Below are positions 43,509 through 52,886 of a DNA stretch of 64,000 nt, one piece after another (within the stretch, counting starts at the first letter, position 1; the number at the start of each line of letters is the position of its first letter). The translations under genes were made by a program, and so were the position numbers. The notes beneath the pieces are model-generated. The model made no database searches. It was not told where the DNA came from and saw only the letters and a program-made list of their open reading frames with translations. Source of the DNA: Cupriavidus necator N-1. GTDB lineage: Bacteria; Pseudomonadota; Gammaproteobacteria; Burkholderiales; Burkholderiaceae. The DNA lies in assembly GCF_000219215.1 (NCBI RefSeq), contig NC_015726.1, positions 62,001 to 126,000 on the forward strand. Direction: 5' to 3'.

Positions 43509-44474
43509 ATGGATTACTCCCCTCCGCCGCTCTTCAAGCAAGGCACCTCGGCAGTCGCCAGGCTGGTCCTGTACGTGACCATCGCGCTGGCGCTGCTGGT
43601 GGTCGATGCCCGTTTCGACGCGCTCAGCGTGGGCCGCCAGGTTGCCGCCACCGTGCTGATGCCGGTCGAACGCCTGGTGCTGACGCCGCGCGACGCGCTG
43701 CGCACGATGTTCGACTACGCGCAGTCGTCGGCGATGCTCGCCACCGAGAACCGCGAACTGCGCCAGAACGCCGTGCAGCAGGCCCAGGCCGCGGTGCGCC
43801 AGGCGCAGCTTGAGTCCGAGAACAACCAGCTGCGCAAGCTGCTCGGGCTGGCGCAGCAGTCGGCCACGCCGGTGACGGCCGCCGAGATCCTGTATGACGC
43901 GCGCGATCCCTACAGCCAGCGCATCGTGATCGACAAGGGCAGCCAGCACGGCCTGCGTGCCGGCTACCCGGTGATCGACGAGCGCGGCGTGGTGGGGCAG
44001 GTCACGCGCGTGTCGCCGTTCCAGTCCGAGGTGACGCTGCTGACCGACAAGGACCAAGCCATCCCCGTGCAGGTGGTGCGCAACGGCCTGCGCAGCGTGG
44101 CCTTCGGCGGCGCGCGCGCGGGCCAGCTGGACCTGCGCTTCATGGCCGCCGCCGCCGACCTGCAGCAGGGCGACCTGCTGGTGACCTCTGGCCTGGACGG
44201 CACCTACCCGCCGGGCCTGCCGGTGGCAAAGATCATCCATATCGAGCGCAAGGCCGATACCGCGTTCTCGCGCGTGTACTGCGAGCCGGTGGCCGGCGTG
44301 CGCGCGCACCGCCAGCTGCTGGTGGTGCGCTACGACGCGGCCATCCCCGCGCGCGAAACGGTCGAGGCCAAGCCGGAGGCGCCGGTCAGGGGCGCCAAGT
44401 CCGCCGCGGCGCGCGCAGCCGCCGACAGCGCGGCGGCTGCCAAGGCCGCGCCCGCCAAGGAGGCACCACGGTGA
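43509..44474 (+). CDS. mreC: Rod shape-determining protein MreC
   Basis: A 321-residue bitopic MreC: one transmembrane helix (about residues 17-38), a coiled coil (about 75-115, ENRELRQNAVQQAQAAVRQAQLESENNQLRKLLGL is its core in part) and the double beta-barrel periplasmic domain (RIVIDKGSQHGL, VIDERGVVGQV). The last 35 residues are an Ala/Lys-rich extension. MreC activates PBP2 in the elongasome. It ends overlapping mreD as GTGA. Confidence 0.95.
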   Translation: MDYSPPPLFKQGTSAVARLVLYVTIALALLVVDARFDALSVGRQVAATVLMPVERLVLTPRDALRTMFDYAQSSAMLATENRELRQNAVQQAQAAVRQAQLESENNQLRKLLGLAQQSATPVTAAEILYDARDPYSQRIVIDKGSQHGLRAGYPVIDERGVVGQVTRVSPFQSEVTLLTDKDQAIPVQVVRNGLRSVAFGGARAGQLDLRFMAAAADLQQGDLLVTSGLDGTYPPGLPVAKIIHIERKADTAFSRVYCEPVAGVRAHRQLLVVRYDAAIPARETVEAKPEAPVRGAKSAAARAAADSAAAAKAAPAKEAPR

Positions 44475-44983
44475 CCAATCCCCAATACCTGCTGCGGCCG
44501 GTCAATCCCGCCTTTATCGCCTTCAGCTTCGTGCTGGCGTTCCTGTTCAACCTGATGCCCTGGGGCACCACGCTGTGGGTCCCCGACATGGTGGCGCTGG
44601 TGCTGGTGTTCTGGAACATCCACCAGCCGCGCAAGGTGGGCATGGGCGTGGCCTTCCTGCTGGGCCTGCTGATGGACGTGCACGATGCCCGGCTGCTGGG
44701 CGAGCACGCGCTGGCCTACACCCTGCTGGCCTACTTTGCTATCACCATCCACCGCCGCGTGCTGTGGTTCACCGTCTATACCCAGGCGCTGCACGTGCTG
44801 CCGCTGCTGTTCATCGTGCATGCGGTGCCGGTGCTGATCCGGCTGGCCATGGGCGCGCCGCTGCCGGGCTGGCCACTGTTGCTGGCGCCGGCGATCGAGG
44901 CGCTGCTGTGGCCGCTGGCCACCAGCCTGCTGCTGGCGCCGCAGCGCCGTTCGAGCGATGTCGACGAGACGCGTCCGATCTGA
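44471..44983 (+). CDS. mreD: Rod shape-determining membrane protein MreD
   Basis: A 170-residue integral membrane protein with about five helices, beginning with a GTG that overlaps the mreC stop (GTGA), so its translation is coupled. Typical stretches are NLMPWGTTLWVPDMVALVLVFWNIHQPRKVGMG and GLLMDVHDARLLGEHALAY. It works with MreC and RodA in the elongasome. Length and position are standard. Confidence 0.95.
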   Translation: MTNPQYLLRPVNPAFIAFSFVLAFLFNLMPWGTTLWVPDMVALVLVFWNIHQPRKVGMGVAFLLGLLMDVHDARLLGEHALAYTLLAYFAITIHRRVLWFTVYTQALHVLPLLFIVHAVPVLIRLAMGAPLPGWPLLLAPAIEALLWPLATSLLLAPQRRSSDVDETRPI

Positions 44984-45036
44984 CGCCGCACGCATCTGAC
45001 CGCACCTAAACGCTCATCCCTGGCCTACGCAGTACC

Positions 45037-47340
45037 ATGACCGAAATCCGCAACGTCGAACTGGAAATCGGCCGCTTCCGCATCCGCGTGGCGGCTGCGG
45101 CCCTGTTCACGGTGATCTGCTTTGGCCTGCTGTTCACGCGCTTCCTGTGGCTGCAGTGGTACAAGCATGACCAGTACTCGGCCAAGGCCGAGGACAACCG
45201 CATCTCGGTGGCGCCGATCGAGCCCAACCGCGGCATCATCATGGACCGCAACGGGCTCGTGCTGGCGCGCAATTATTCGGCGTACACGCTGGAGATCACG
45301 CCGTCCAAGCTGACCGATACGCTGGACAACACCATCGAGAGCCTGTCCGGGCTGGTGGATATCCAGCCGCGCGACCGGCGCCGCTTCAAGCGGCTGATGG
45401 AAGAGTCGCGCAGCTTTGAAAGCCTGCCGATCCGCAGCCAGCTGACCGACGAGGAAGTGGCACGCTTTTCCGCGCAGCGCTTCCGCTTCCCGGGCGTGGA
45501 CGTGCGCGCGCGGCTGTTCCGCCAGTACCCGCTGGGCGAGTCGGCCTCGCACGTGATCGGCTACCTGGGCCGGATCTCGCAGCGCGACCAGGAGCGCATC
45601 GAGGCCATGGACGAGGCCAACGATGCCGAGGGCGCCAAGTACGATCCGCGCAAGGATGCCGACAACTACAAGGGCACCAACTACATCGGCAAGATCGGCC
45701 TGGAGCAGAGCTACGAGAGCGAGCTGCACGGACTGACCGGTTTCGAGGAAGTGGAAGTGAGCGCGGGCGGGCGCCCCATCCGCACGCTTTCGACCTCACC
45801 CGCCACGCCCGGCAACAACCTGATCCTGTCGCTCGACATCCGCCTGCAGCAGCTGGCCGAGGCGCTCTACGGCGACCGCCGCGGCGCGCTGGTAGCGATC
45901 GAGCCGGCCACCGGCGACATCCTGGCCTTTGTCTCCAAGCCGACCTACGACCCCAATCTGTTCGTCGAAGGCATCGACACCAATACCTGGAATGAGCTCA
46001 ACAACTCGCCCGACAAGCCGCTCCTGAACCGGCCCCTCAGGGGCACCTACCCGCCCGGCTCGACCTACAAGCCGTTCATGGCGCTGGCGGCGCTGACCAC
46101 CGGCAAGCGCACCGCGGCCTGGGGCATGCACGATCCCGGCTTCTTCACGCTGGGCAACCATACCTTCCGCGACGACAAGCCGGGCGGCCACGGCTGGGTC
46201 GACATGCACAGCTCGATTGTGCAATCGTGCGACACCTACTACTACGCGCTGGCGCGCGACATGGGCGTCAACGGCATCCATGACTTCATGAAGCCGCTCG
46301 GCTTCGGCCAGATCACCGGCATCGACATCGAGGGCGAAAGCCGCGGCATCCTGCCGTCGACCGACTGGAAGCGCCGCGCGTACCGCAAGCCCGAGCAGCA
46401 GAAGTGGTACGACGGCGAGACCATCTCGCTGGGCATCGGGCAGGGCTACAACAGCTTCACCATCCTGCAGCTGGCGCAGGCCACCTCGGTCATCGTCAAC
46501 AACGGCAGCGTGATGAAGCCCCACCTGGTCAAGGCCGTGGAAGACGCGGTCACGCGCAAGCGCACGCTGACGGTGCCAAAGGAAAGCTATCGCATTCCGC
46601 TCAAGCAGGCCGATATCGACGTGATCAAGCGCGCCATGGTGGCGGTGACGCACTCCGGCACGGCCGCGCGCGTGTTCGCCGGTGCGGCCTATGAATCGGC
46701 GGGCAAGACCGGCACCGCGCAGACCTACAGCCTGGGCAAGGGCGAGAAGTACAACCACCACGCGCTGGACGAGCGCAAGCGCGACCACTCGCTGTACACG
46801 GCCTTCGCGCCAGCGGACAACCCGAGGATCGCGATTGCGCTGATCGTCGAGAACGCCGGCTTCGGCGCCGCGGTGGCCGCGCCGATCGCGCGCAAGGTGA
46901 TGGACTACTACCTGACCGGCAAATGGCCGGCAGAGCTGGAAGCCATCGCTCCGCCGGAAGCCGAGCGCATGGCGGGCCGCCCGCCGGTGGCCACGCCGAG
47001 CGTGTTTACCACCGGCCAGACTGCCAGCATCGCCAGCGCTACCGTGATGTCGGGCGGTAGCGCACCGGCCAGCGGCGCGGCCGCCAGCGCGGTGGCCGCG
47101 GCCTCGGGCGCGCACGCCGCGGCGTCTGACGCGATCGCGGCGGCACTGGACCCGGCCGCGATCGCACCGGCCTCGGCCGTGCAGACGCTGGATGAACGCA
47201 TGCTGCAGGCGCTGGGCCACAGCAAGCCGAAGGTGCCGCCGGCTTCCGTGCCGGTCGTGCCGGCCAAGGCGCCCGCGCCCAAACCACGCGTCAAGCCCGT
47301 GGCTGCCAAGGCAGCCAGCGGTGCCGACGCCACTCGCTGA
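45037..47340 (+). CDS. mrdA: Penicillin-binding protein 2 with long C-terminal tail
   Basis: A 767-residue class B transpeptidase. One N-terminal helix (about residues 20-42), the pedestal domain (NRGIIMDRNGLVLA) and the transpeptidase domain with PGSTYKPFMAL (active Ser near 342), SCD and KTGTAQ motifs. It cross-links peptidoglycan during elongation with RodA. The catalytic domain ends near residue 640; the remaining about 125 residues are Ala/Pro/Ser/Lys-rich low-complexity sequence, which makes it clearly longer than the roughly 630-residue E. coli protein. It is followed by rodA 11 bases later. Confidence 0.96.
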   Translation: MTEIRNVELEIGRFRIRVAAAALFTVICFGLLFTRFLWLQWYKHDQYSAKAEDNRISVAPIEPNRGIIMDRNGLVLARNYSAYTLEITPSKLTDTLDNTIESLSGLVDIQPRDRRRFKRLMEESRSFESLPIRSQLTDEEVARFSAQRFRFPGVDVRARLFRQYPLGESASHVIGYLGRISQRDQERIEAMDEANDAEGAKYDPRKDADNYKGTNYIGKIGLEQSYESELHGLTGFEEVEVSAGGRPIRTLSTSPATPGNNLILSLDIRLQQLAEALYGDRRGALVAIEPATGDILAFVSKPTYDPNLFVEGIDTNTWNELNNSPDKPLLNRPLRGTYPPGSTYKPFMALAALTTGKRTAAWGMHDPGFFTLGNHTFRDDKPGGHGWVDMHSSIVQSCDTYYYALARDMGVNGIHDFMKPLGFGQITGIDIEGESRGILPSTDWKRRAYRKPEQQKWYDGETISLGIGQGYNSFTILQLAQATSVIVNNGSVMKPHLVKAVEDAVTRKRTLTVPKESYRIPLKQADIDVIKRAMVAVTHSGTAARVFAGAAYESAGKTGTAQTYSLGKGEKYNHHALDERKRDHSLYTAFAPADNPRIAIALIVENAGFGAAVAAPIARKVMDYYLTGKWPAELEAIAPPEAERMAGRPPVATPSVFTTGQTASIASATVMSGGSAPASGAAASAVAAASGAHAAASDAIAAALDPAAIAPASAVQTLDERMLQALGHSKPKVPPASVPVVPAKAPAPKPRVKPVAAKAASGADATR

Positions 47341-47351
47341 AGGAGACGCGC

Positions 47352-48494
47352 ATGGATCGACGCCGCGTCCTGTCCCTGATCAAGACCGCGCTGACCGGTT
47401 TTGACAAACCACTCTCGCTGATCGTCTTCCTGCTGTTCGCCACCGGCATCGTGGCGCTGTACTCGGCCGCCATCGACATGCCGGGCCGGGTCGAGGACCA
47501 GCTGCGCAATATCCTGCTGTCTTATGTGGTGATGATGGTGATCGCCTACCTGCCCACGCAGACGCTGATGCGGGTGGCGGTGCCGATCTACACGGTCGGG
47601 GTGGCGCTGCTGATCGCGGTCGCCATGTTCGGGCTGATCCGCAAGGGCGCGCGCCGCTGGCTCTATGTCGGCATGGTGATCCAGCCGTCCGAGATCATGA
47701 AGATCTCGATGCCGCTGATGCTGGCGTGGTACTTCCAGAAGCGCGAGGGCGTGGTCAAGTGGTTCGACTTCGTGGTGGCGCTGGTGCTGCTGCTGATCCC
47801 GGTCGGCCTGATCGCCAAGCAACCCGACCTGGGCACGGCGCTGCTGGTGATGGCCGCGGGCGTGTACGTGATCTACTTCGCGGGCCTGTCGTGGAAGCTG
47901 ATCCTGCCGCTGCTGGGGCTGCTGGTGGTGGCGGTCACGCTGCTGATCACGTTCCAGAACGATATGTGCGCGCCGGGCGTGAACTGGCCGGTGCTGCACG
48001 ACTACCAGCAGCACCGCATCTGCACGCTGCTGGACCCTACCAGCGATCCGCTGGGCAAGGGCTTCCACACCATCCAGTCGATCATCGCCATCGGCTCCGG
48101 CGGGGTCGAGGGCAAGGGCTGGCTCAAGGGCACGCAGACGCACCTGGAGTTCATTCCGGAAAAGCACACCGACTTTATTTTCGCCGTGTACTCGGAAGAG
48201 TTCGGCCTGATCGGCAATGCGGTGCTGCTGGTGCTGTATCTGCTGTTGATCTTCCGCGGCCTGTTTATCGCGGCCAATGCGCCGACGCTGTTCTCGCGGC
48301 TGCTGGCGGGATCGATCACGCTGATCTTCTTCACCTATGCCTTCGTCAACATGGGCATGGTCAGCGGCATCCTGCCGGTGGTGGGCGTGCCGCTGCCGCT
48401 GATGAGCTATGGCGGCACCGCGCTGGTGACGCTGGGCGCGGGCATCGGCATTCTGATGAGTATTTCGCGGCAGAAGCGGCTGATCCAGACGTAG
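47352..48494 (+). CDS. rodA: SEDS peptidoglycan glycosyltransferase RodA
   Basis: A 380-residue, ten-helix SEDS protein. Signatures: QPSEIMKISMPLMLAWYF, KQPDLGTALLVMAAG, IAIGSGGVEGKGWLKGTQTHLEFIPEKHTDFIFAVYSEE (quoted only as region 48095-48200; the short motifs GWLKGTQ and PEKHTDFIF mark it) and VGVPLPLMSYGG. It polymerises glycan strands from lipid II with PBP2. GGAG precedes the ATG and the gap to mrdA is 11 bases. Confidence 0.95.
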   Translation: MDRRRVLSLIKTALTGFDKPLSLIVFLLFATGIVALYSAAIDMPGRVEDQLRNILLSYVVMMVIAYLPTQTLMRVAVPIYTVGVALLIAVAMFGLIRKGARRWLYVGMVIQPSEIMKISMPLMLAWYFQKREGVVKWFDFVVALVLLLIPVGLIAKQPDLGTALLVMAAGVYVIYFAGLSWKLILPLLGLLVVAVTLLITFQNDMCAPGVNWPVLHDYQQHRICTLLDPTSDPLGKGFHTIQSIIAIGSGGVEGKGWLKGTQTHLEFIPEKHTDFIFAVYSEEFGLIGNAVLLVLYLLLIFRGLFIAANAPTLFSRLLAGSITLIFFTYAFVNMGMVSGILPVVGVPLPLMSYGGTALVTLGAGIGILMSISRQKRLIQT

Positions 48495-48552
48495 CGCAGC
48501 CGGCCCCCTTTGCTAAACTGCCACCCACTTTACCTCTACCGGTCCACGCCCC

Positions 48553-49239
48553 ATGAACGCCCAAGACGTTGCCGCCTACCTGCAGAGCCACCCCGAATTC
48601 TTCGAAGAACACGCCGAGCTGCTGGCCGCGGTGCAGCTGACCAGCCCGCACAGCCACCGCGCCGTGTCGCTGCAGGAACGCCAGATGGAAATCCTGCGCG
48701 AGAAGAACAAGGGCCTTGAGCTGCGCCTGGCGGACCTGGTCCGCCACGGCCATGACAACGACCGCACCCAGCAGCGCATGCATGCCTGGCAGCTGCGCCT
48801 GCTGGCCGAAGCCGATTCGCACGCGCTGCCCTATGCGGTGCAGGACGGCCTGCAGCAGGTGTTCGACGTGCCGGCGGTGGCGCTCAGGCTGTGGGACGTG
48901 GCCGAGCAATACGTCCATATGGAAGTGGCGCAGGGCGCCAGCGAAGACCTGCGCATCTTTGCCGAAGGCCTGCGTGCGCCGTACTGCGGCAGCAACGGCG
49001 GCTTCGAGGCGGCGGGGCTGCTGGAGCGCGACGATATCACCTCGCTGGCGATGGTGACGCTGCGCGTGCCGGTGCGTGCCGGTGATGCCGAGGCCGGTGC
49101 CGACGTGCGCGGTGCCGCCTTTGGCCTGCTGGTGCTGGGCTCGCCCGATCCGCGCCGTTTCCACGAAGGCATGGGCACCGCCTACCTGTCGCAGATCGGC
49201 GAAGTCGCCGGCGCCGCGCTGCACCGGCTGCGCGACTGA
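48553..49239 (+). CDS. DUF484 family (GAF-like) protein
   Basis: A 228-residue cytosolic protein. It begins with the DUF484 signature VAAYLQSHPEFFEEHAELLAAV, followed by a coiled segment with SLQERQMEILREKNKGLE and a GAF-like domain ending VLGSPDPRRFHEGMGTAYLSQIGEV. The family commonly sits directly upstream of xerC, as here (25-base gap), but its function is unknown. Co-expression with the recombinase suggests a role in chromosome segregation or in sensing; this is inference. Confidence 0.9.
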   Translation: MNAQDVAAYLQSHPEFFEEHAELLAAVQLTSPHSHRAVSLQERQMEILREKNKGLELRLADLVRHGHDNDRTQQRMHAWQLRLLAEADSHALPYAVQDGLQQVFDVPAVALRLWDVAEQYVHMEVAQGASEDLRIFAEGLRAPYCGSNGGFEAAGLLERDDITSLAMVTLRVPVRAGDAEAGADVRGAAFGLLVLGSPDPRRFHEGMGTAYLSQIGEVAGAALHRLRD

Positions 49240-49264
49240 GGCGCGGCGGCCCACGCCTGACGCC

Positions 49265-50344
49265 ATGACTGCACGCCGGCCGCCCCGCAGCGTGGTTGCG
49301 GATGTCGCGCCTGCCAGCGACACCCCGCCGCCGGCACCCGAGCCGCTGGTCACGCGCTACCTCGACTGGCTACGCGGCAGCCGCAAGCTGGCTGAGCACA
49401 CGCTGACCAGCTACAGCCGCGACCTGCGCGTGCTGCAGGGGCACGCGGCGCGCTATGCGCCTGGCGTGGCCCTGCTGGCACTGCAGACCCACCATATCCG
49501 CAACTTTGCCGCGCGGCTGCATGGCGCCGGGCTGGTCGGCACCAGCATCGCGCGCACATTGTCGGCGTGGCGCGGTTTCTTCCAGTGGGCGGCGCGCCAC
49601 GGCCATGGCGTCACGGTGAATCCGGTCGACGGCGTGCGCGCGCCGCGCTCGGGCCACGCGCTGCCCAAGGCGTTGTCGGTCGAACACGCGGTGGCACTGG
49701 TCGCGCATCCTGCCGGCACGGATGCCCAGGCACTGCGCGACCATGCGGTCTATGAGCTGTTCTATTCAAGCGGGCTGCGGCTGTCCGAGCTGGTGCAGCT
49801 GGACCTGCGCTATGCCGATGCCGACGGCTACCGCTCCAGCGGCTGGCTCGACCTGGCCGGGGCGGAAGTCACCGTGACCGGCAAGGGTTCGCGCCAGCGC
49901 TCGGTGCCGGTCGGCAGCAAGGCCGTCGAGGCGCTGCGCGCCTGGCTGGCGGTGCGCGACACGCTGCTGCGCCCCGGCGCCTTGCCGGAAGATGCGCACG
50001 CCCTGTTCCTCGGCCCGCGCGGGCGGCGCCTGTCGATGCGCACGGTGCAGTTGCGGCTCAAGCAACAGGCGCTGCGCGCCGGCGTGCCGGCCGATGTGCA
50101 TCCGCATATGCTGCGGCATTCGTTTGCCACCCACGTGCTGCAGTCGTCGGGCGACCTGCGTGCGGTGCAGGAGATGCTGGGCCATGCCAGCATCTCGACC
50201 ACGCAGGTCTATACCGCGCTGGATTTCCAGCACCTGGCGAAGGTCTACGACAAGGCCCATCCGCGGGCCGGCCGGGCGCGCGCCAGGCCGGCAGCTGACG
50301 CCGCCGCCGATCCTGCTGACGCCGACGAAGCGTCGGAAGACTAG
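49265..50344 (+). CDS. xerC: Tyrosine recombinase XerC
   Basis: A 359-residue tyrosine recombinase. The N-terminal SAM-like core-binding domain is followed by the catalytic domain with all residues: Arg in SSGLRLSELV, Lys in VTGKGSRQR, His-x-x-Arg in HMLRHSFATH, His in LGHASISTTQ and Tyr in VYTALD. With XerD it resolves chromosome dimers at dif. A longer N-terminus (about 30 residues) and an Ala/Asp-rich tail of about 35 residues extend beyond the usual 300-residue core. It ends one base before the convergent LysR gene. Confidence 0.94.
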   Translation: MTARRPPRSVVADVAPASDTPPPAPEPLVTRYLDWLRGSRKLAEHTLTSYSRDLRVLQGHAARYAPGVALLALQTHHIRNFAARLHGAGLVGTSIARTLSAWRGFFQWAARHGHGVTVNPVDGVRAPRSGHALPKALSVEHAVALVAHPAGTDAQALRDHAVYELFYSSGLRLSELVQLDLRYADADGYRSSGWLDLAGAEVTVTGKGSRQRSVPVGSKAVEALRAWLAVRDTLLRPGALPEDAHALFLGPRGRRLSMRTVQLRLKQQALRAGVPADVHPHMLRHSFATHVLQSSGDLRAVQEMLGHASISTTQVYTALDFQHLAKVYDKAHPRAGRARARPAADAAADPADADEASED

Positions 50345-50345
50345 T

Positions 50346-51302
50346 TCACTCCCACTGCGCCAGCACCTCGCGGAAGCGCTCGATCTCGGGCAGCAGCCAG
50401 CCGCGGAACGCCTGCACCTTGGGCAGGTTCAATGAGCCCGGCGCGCATACGAAGTACAGCAGCCAGGGACAGGCGATGCTGACATCGAACAGCCGCACCA
50501 CGCGCCCGGCCAGCAGGTCGTTGTAGGCCAGCGAGGAGCGGATCAGCGCAATGCCCTGGCCTTCGGATGCGGCCTGCAGCAGCAGCGAGGAATCTTCCAG
50601 CAGCAGCCCCTTGCGCGGTTCCGGCCAATCCAGCCCGGCGGCCTCGAACCACGGCTTCCACGGATCGCCCTCGCCGCGCAGCAGCGGCAGGCCGGCCATG
50701 TCCTGCGGCCGCTCGGGCAGGCGGCCGCCATTGAAGCCGGGGCTGCAGACCGGAAAGAAGACGTCGTCCAGCAGCCGTTCCACATACAGGCCGGGATAGT
50801 CGCCGCTGCCCATTCGCAGCGCGATATCGACTTCCTCATGCGCAAAGTTGACCAGCGTGTTCGACGATAGCAGCTCGACATCCAGCTCCGGGTGGCGCTC
50901 GATAAAGCTGCCGATGCGCGGCGTCAGCCAGCGCGCGGCAAACGACGGCATGGTGCTGATGGTCAGGCGCTTGTCGCGGTTGCCGGCCTGCAGCGCGCGC
51001 GTGGCATCGGCGATCTGCAGCAGCGCGTCACGCACGCGCTCGGCATACAGGCGCCCCGACGGCGTCAGCGCGACGCGCTTGCCGTGGCGCTCGAACAGCG
51101 GCATGCCCAGTTCTTCTTCCAGCGCGCGGATCTGGTGGCTGACCGCGCCGTGCGTGACAAACAGCTCCGTGGCCGCGCGCGAAAAGCTCTCGTGCCGCGC
51201 CGCAGCCTCGAAGGCGCGCAGCGCGGTCAGCGCCGGCAGGCGCGGCAGCTCGCGGTGCCAGCCGCGCGGCAGGTCCTTTTCCCAGGCGCTCTTCCAGGCC
51301 AT
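50346..51302 (-). CDS. LysR family regulator, GcvA-like
   Basis: A 318-residue LysR regulator. The helix-turn-helix is ALRAFEAAARHESFSRAATELFVTHGAVSHQIRALEEELG in pattern (residues about 27-66), followed by ERHGKRVALTPSGRLY. The effector domain has the GcvA-type features VDIALRMGSGDYPGL and EDSSLLLQAASEGQGIAL. It is divergent from the DUF2917 gene, its likely target; a TAGTG...CACTA repeat lies between them. Confidence 0.9.
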   Translation of the reverse strand: MAWKSAWEKDLPRGWHRELPRLPALTALRAFEAAARHESFSRAATELFVTHGAVSHQIRALEEELGMPLFERHGKRVALTPSGRLYAERVRDALLQIADATRALQAGNRDKRLTISTMPSFAARWLTPRIGSFIERHPELDVELLSSNTLVNFAHEEVDIALRMGSGDYPGLYVERLLDDVFFPVCSPGFNGGRLPERPQDMAGLPLLRGEGDPWKPWFEAAGLDWPEPRKGLLLEDSSLLLQAASEGQGIALIRSSLAYNDLLAGRVVRLFDVSIACPWLLYFVCAPGSLNLPKVQAFRGWLLPEIERFREVLAQWE

Positions 51303-51370
51303 GGTGGTCTCCAGGCGGTCGTGTGTATGTGAATTTGTCTAACAAGAACAAGGAAAATATATCGTTTTGA

Positions 51371-51390
51371 TAGTGGCCGGGCAATCACTA
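51371..51390. promoter_or_regulatory. Candidate LysR operator
   Basis: TAGTG (51371-51375) and CACTA (51386-51390) form an inverted repeat with a ten-base spacer, in an AT-rich patch 69 bases upstream of the LysR start. The size and symmetry fit the T-N11-A type boxes bound by LysR proteins. Confidence 0.45.
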
Positions 51391-51550
51391 ATATTCCATC
51401 ACCGGCCCCCGCAGTACTTATTTACTTCACGGCGATATTCGTAGGATTTAACTGGCCTGGTCCCCTTGCCGGGCCAGTTCCGGTGGCCCGCCGCGAATTC
51501 GTACTGCGCCTAGCGTATTCCCGCCGAGGCCGGCTGAACGGAGAACCACC

Positions 51551-51919
51551 ATGAAAACCGTGCTCACAACGACCGTGTTCACACTGAATCCTGGCGAAGT
51601 CACCACGCTGTCGGTGCATGCTGCCCAGCGCCTGCATGTCGAAGAGGCCCGCGGCACCGACGTATGGCTGACCCGCGAGAAAGATTCAGAGGACTACTGG
51701 CTGCGTTGTGGCGGCAGCCTGCTGCTGCGCTCGGGTGACGAGGTGGTGCTGAGTGTAGACCCGCGTGCGCTGCACCCGGTGCGCCTCGCCCTGATCGCGG
51801 AAGCGCGCCGCCCGGCGCTGGCGCTCGCTGACGTGCCGCACCTGGTGTACCGCAGCCTGCGCCGTCTGGTTCGAGGCACGGAGTGGACGCCGAACCAGGA
51901 CCAGGTCACCGCATCCTGA
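51551..51919 (+). CDS. DUF2917 family protein
   Basis: A 122-residue protein of the DUF2917 family, common in Burkholderiales and typically next to a LysR gene. It shows the small cupin-like beta pattern (VFTLNPGEVTTLSV, RLHVEEARGTDVWLTRE, DYWLRCGGSLLLRSGDEVVL), so a beta-rich binding fold is likely. No catalytic motif is visible. It is followed by an intrinsic terminator at 52051-52075. Function unknown. Confidence 0.8.
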   Translation: MKTVLTTTVFTLNPGEVTTLSVHAAQRLHVEEARGTDVWLTREKDSEDYWLRCGGSLLLRSGDEVVLSVDPRALHPVRLALIAEARRPALALADVPHLVYRSLRRLVRGTEWTPNQDQVTAS

Positions 51920-52050
51920 GGCAAAGGCTGACGGAGCATCGTCCACATCACATCGCGACCGCGGGCATCTGCGCCTGGTCTGGTCGCGTGACGCATCGGA
52001 CGATTCCCTCCGGACTGACGCCCTGAGCGGGCAGCAGAAGTGACCGAGGC

Positions 52051-52075
52051 AGGGCCGGCGCAAGCCGGCCCTTTT
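52051..52075 (+). terminator. Intrinsic terminator upstream of lipB
   Basis: AGGGCCGGC and GCCGGCCCT pair perfectly around a GCAA loop and run into TTTT. It ends the DUF2917 transcript. Because it lies inside any GTG-started extension of lipB (from 52040), it also argues for the ATG at 52091 as the lipB start. Confidence 0.85.
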
Positions 52076-52090
52076 CGTTACACTCTCGCC

Positions 52091-52846
52091 ATGCATCCGA
52101 TTCAAGTCATCGAACGCGGCCGCGAGGACTATCAGCCGTGTTTCGACGCGATGCGCGCCTTCACCGCCGCACGCACGCCCGAGACGCCCGACCAGGTCTG
52201 GCTGGTCGAGCATCCGCCGGTCTATACCCTGGGCCAGGCGGGCGACCCCGCGCACCTGCTGGCCCCGGACGACCAGATTCCCGTCGTCCAGATCGATCGT
52301 GGCGGGCAGATCACATATCACGGTCCGGGCCAGGTCGTGGCCTATCTGTTGCTCGATCTGCGCCGCCGCCGCCTGATGGTGCGCGAGTTGGTGCACAGCA
52401 TCGAGCAGGCGGTGCTGGACACGCTCGCGGCGTATAATCTCGCAGCCGAACGCAAGCCCGGCGCCCCCGGCATCTACCTGTCCGACGGGCCGCACCAGGG
52501 CGCAAAGATTGCCGCGCTCGGCCTCAAGATCCGCAACGGCTGCAGCTACCACGGCGTCAGCCTCAACGTGCAGATGGACCTGTCGCCGTTCCTGCGCATC
52601 AATCCCTGCGGCTATGCCGGGCTGGAAACAGTCGACATGGCCAGCGCGGGCGCCACCTTCGCGGCGGCGGATGCCAACGGCGACCCCTTGCCCGTGACCG
52701 CGGCACAACAACCGGAAATCGCACAGCGCCTGGCGGCAGCATTGTGCGAGGTGCTGGCAGCGCATGAAGCCCGCGCGCTGGCTGCCGAAGGAACTGCCGC
52801 CCCGGCTGAAGCAAAGCAGCCGGGTGAGACGGCCCTGGCCTCCTAG
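52091..52846 (+). CDS. lipB: Octanoyl-[acyl carrier protein]:protein N-octanoyltransferase LipB
   Basis: A 251-residue LipB. It moves octanoate from ACP to lipoyl domains of 2-oxoacid dehydrogenases and GcvH. Conserved parts: [26 protein letters not shown], the catalytic Lys in [11 protein letters not shown] and the catalytic Cys in [13 protein letters not shown]-terminal Ala/Glu-rich tail of about 30 residues is extra. The start at 52091 was chosen because the terminator lies upstream. lipA follows after 40 bases. Confidence 0.95.
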   Translation: MHPIQVIERGREDYQPCFDAMRAFTAARTPETPDQVWLVEHPPVYTLGQAGDPAHLLAPDDQIPVVQIDRGGQITYHGPGQVVAYLLLDLRRRRLMVRELVHSIEQAVLDTLAAYNLAAERKPGAPGIYLSDGPHQGAKIAALGLKIRNGCSYHGVSLNVQMDLSPFLRINPCGYAGLETVDMASAGATFAAADANGDPLPVTAAQQPEIAQRLAAALCEVLAAHEARALAAEGTAAPAEAKQPGETALAS

Positions 52847-52886
52847 TCAAAAGCGAAATGCACGCTGAGCGCGTGCGGAGAAATGT

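Noticed and set aside
52040..52090. GTG-started N-terminal extension of lipB
   Set aside because: It would run through an intrinsic terminator and adds residues absent from LipB proteins.
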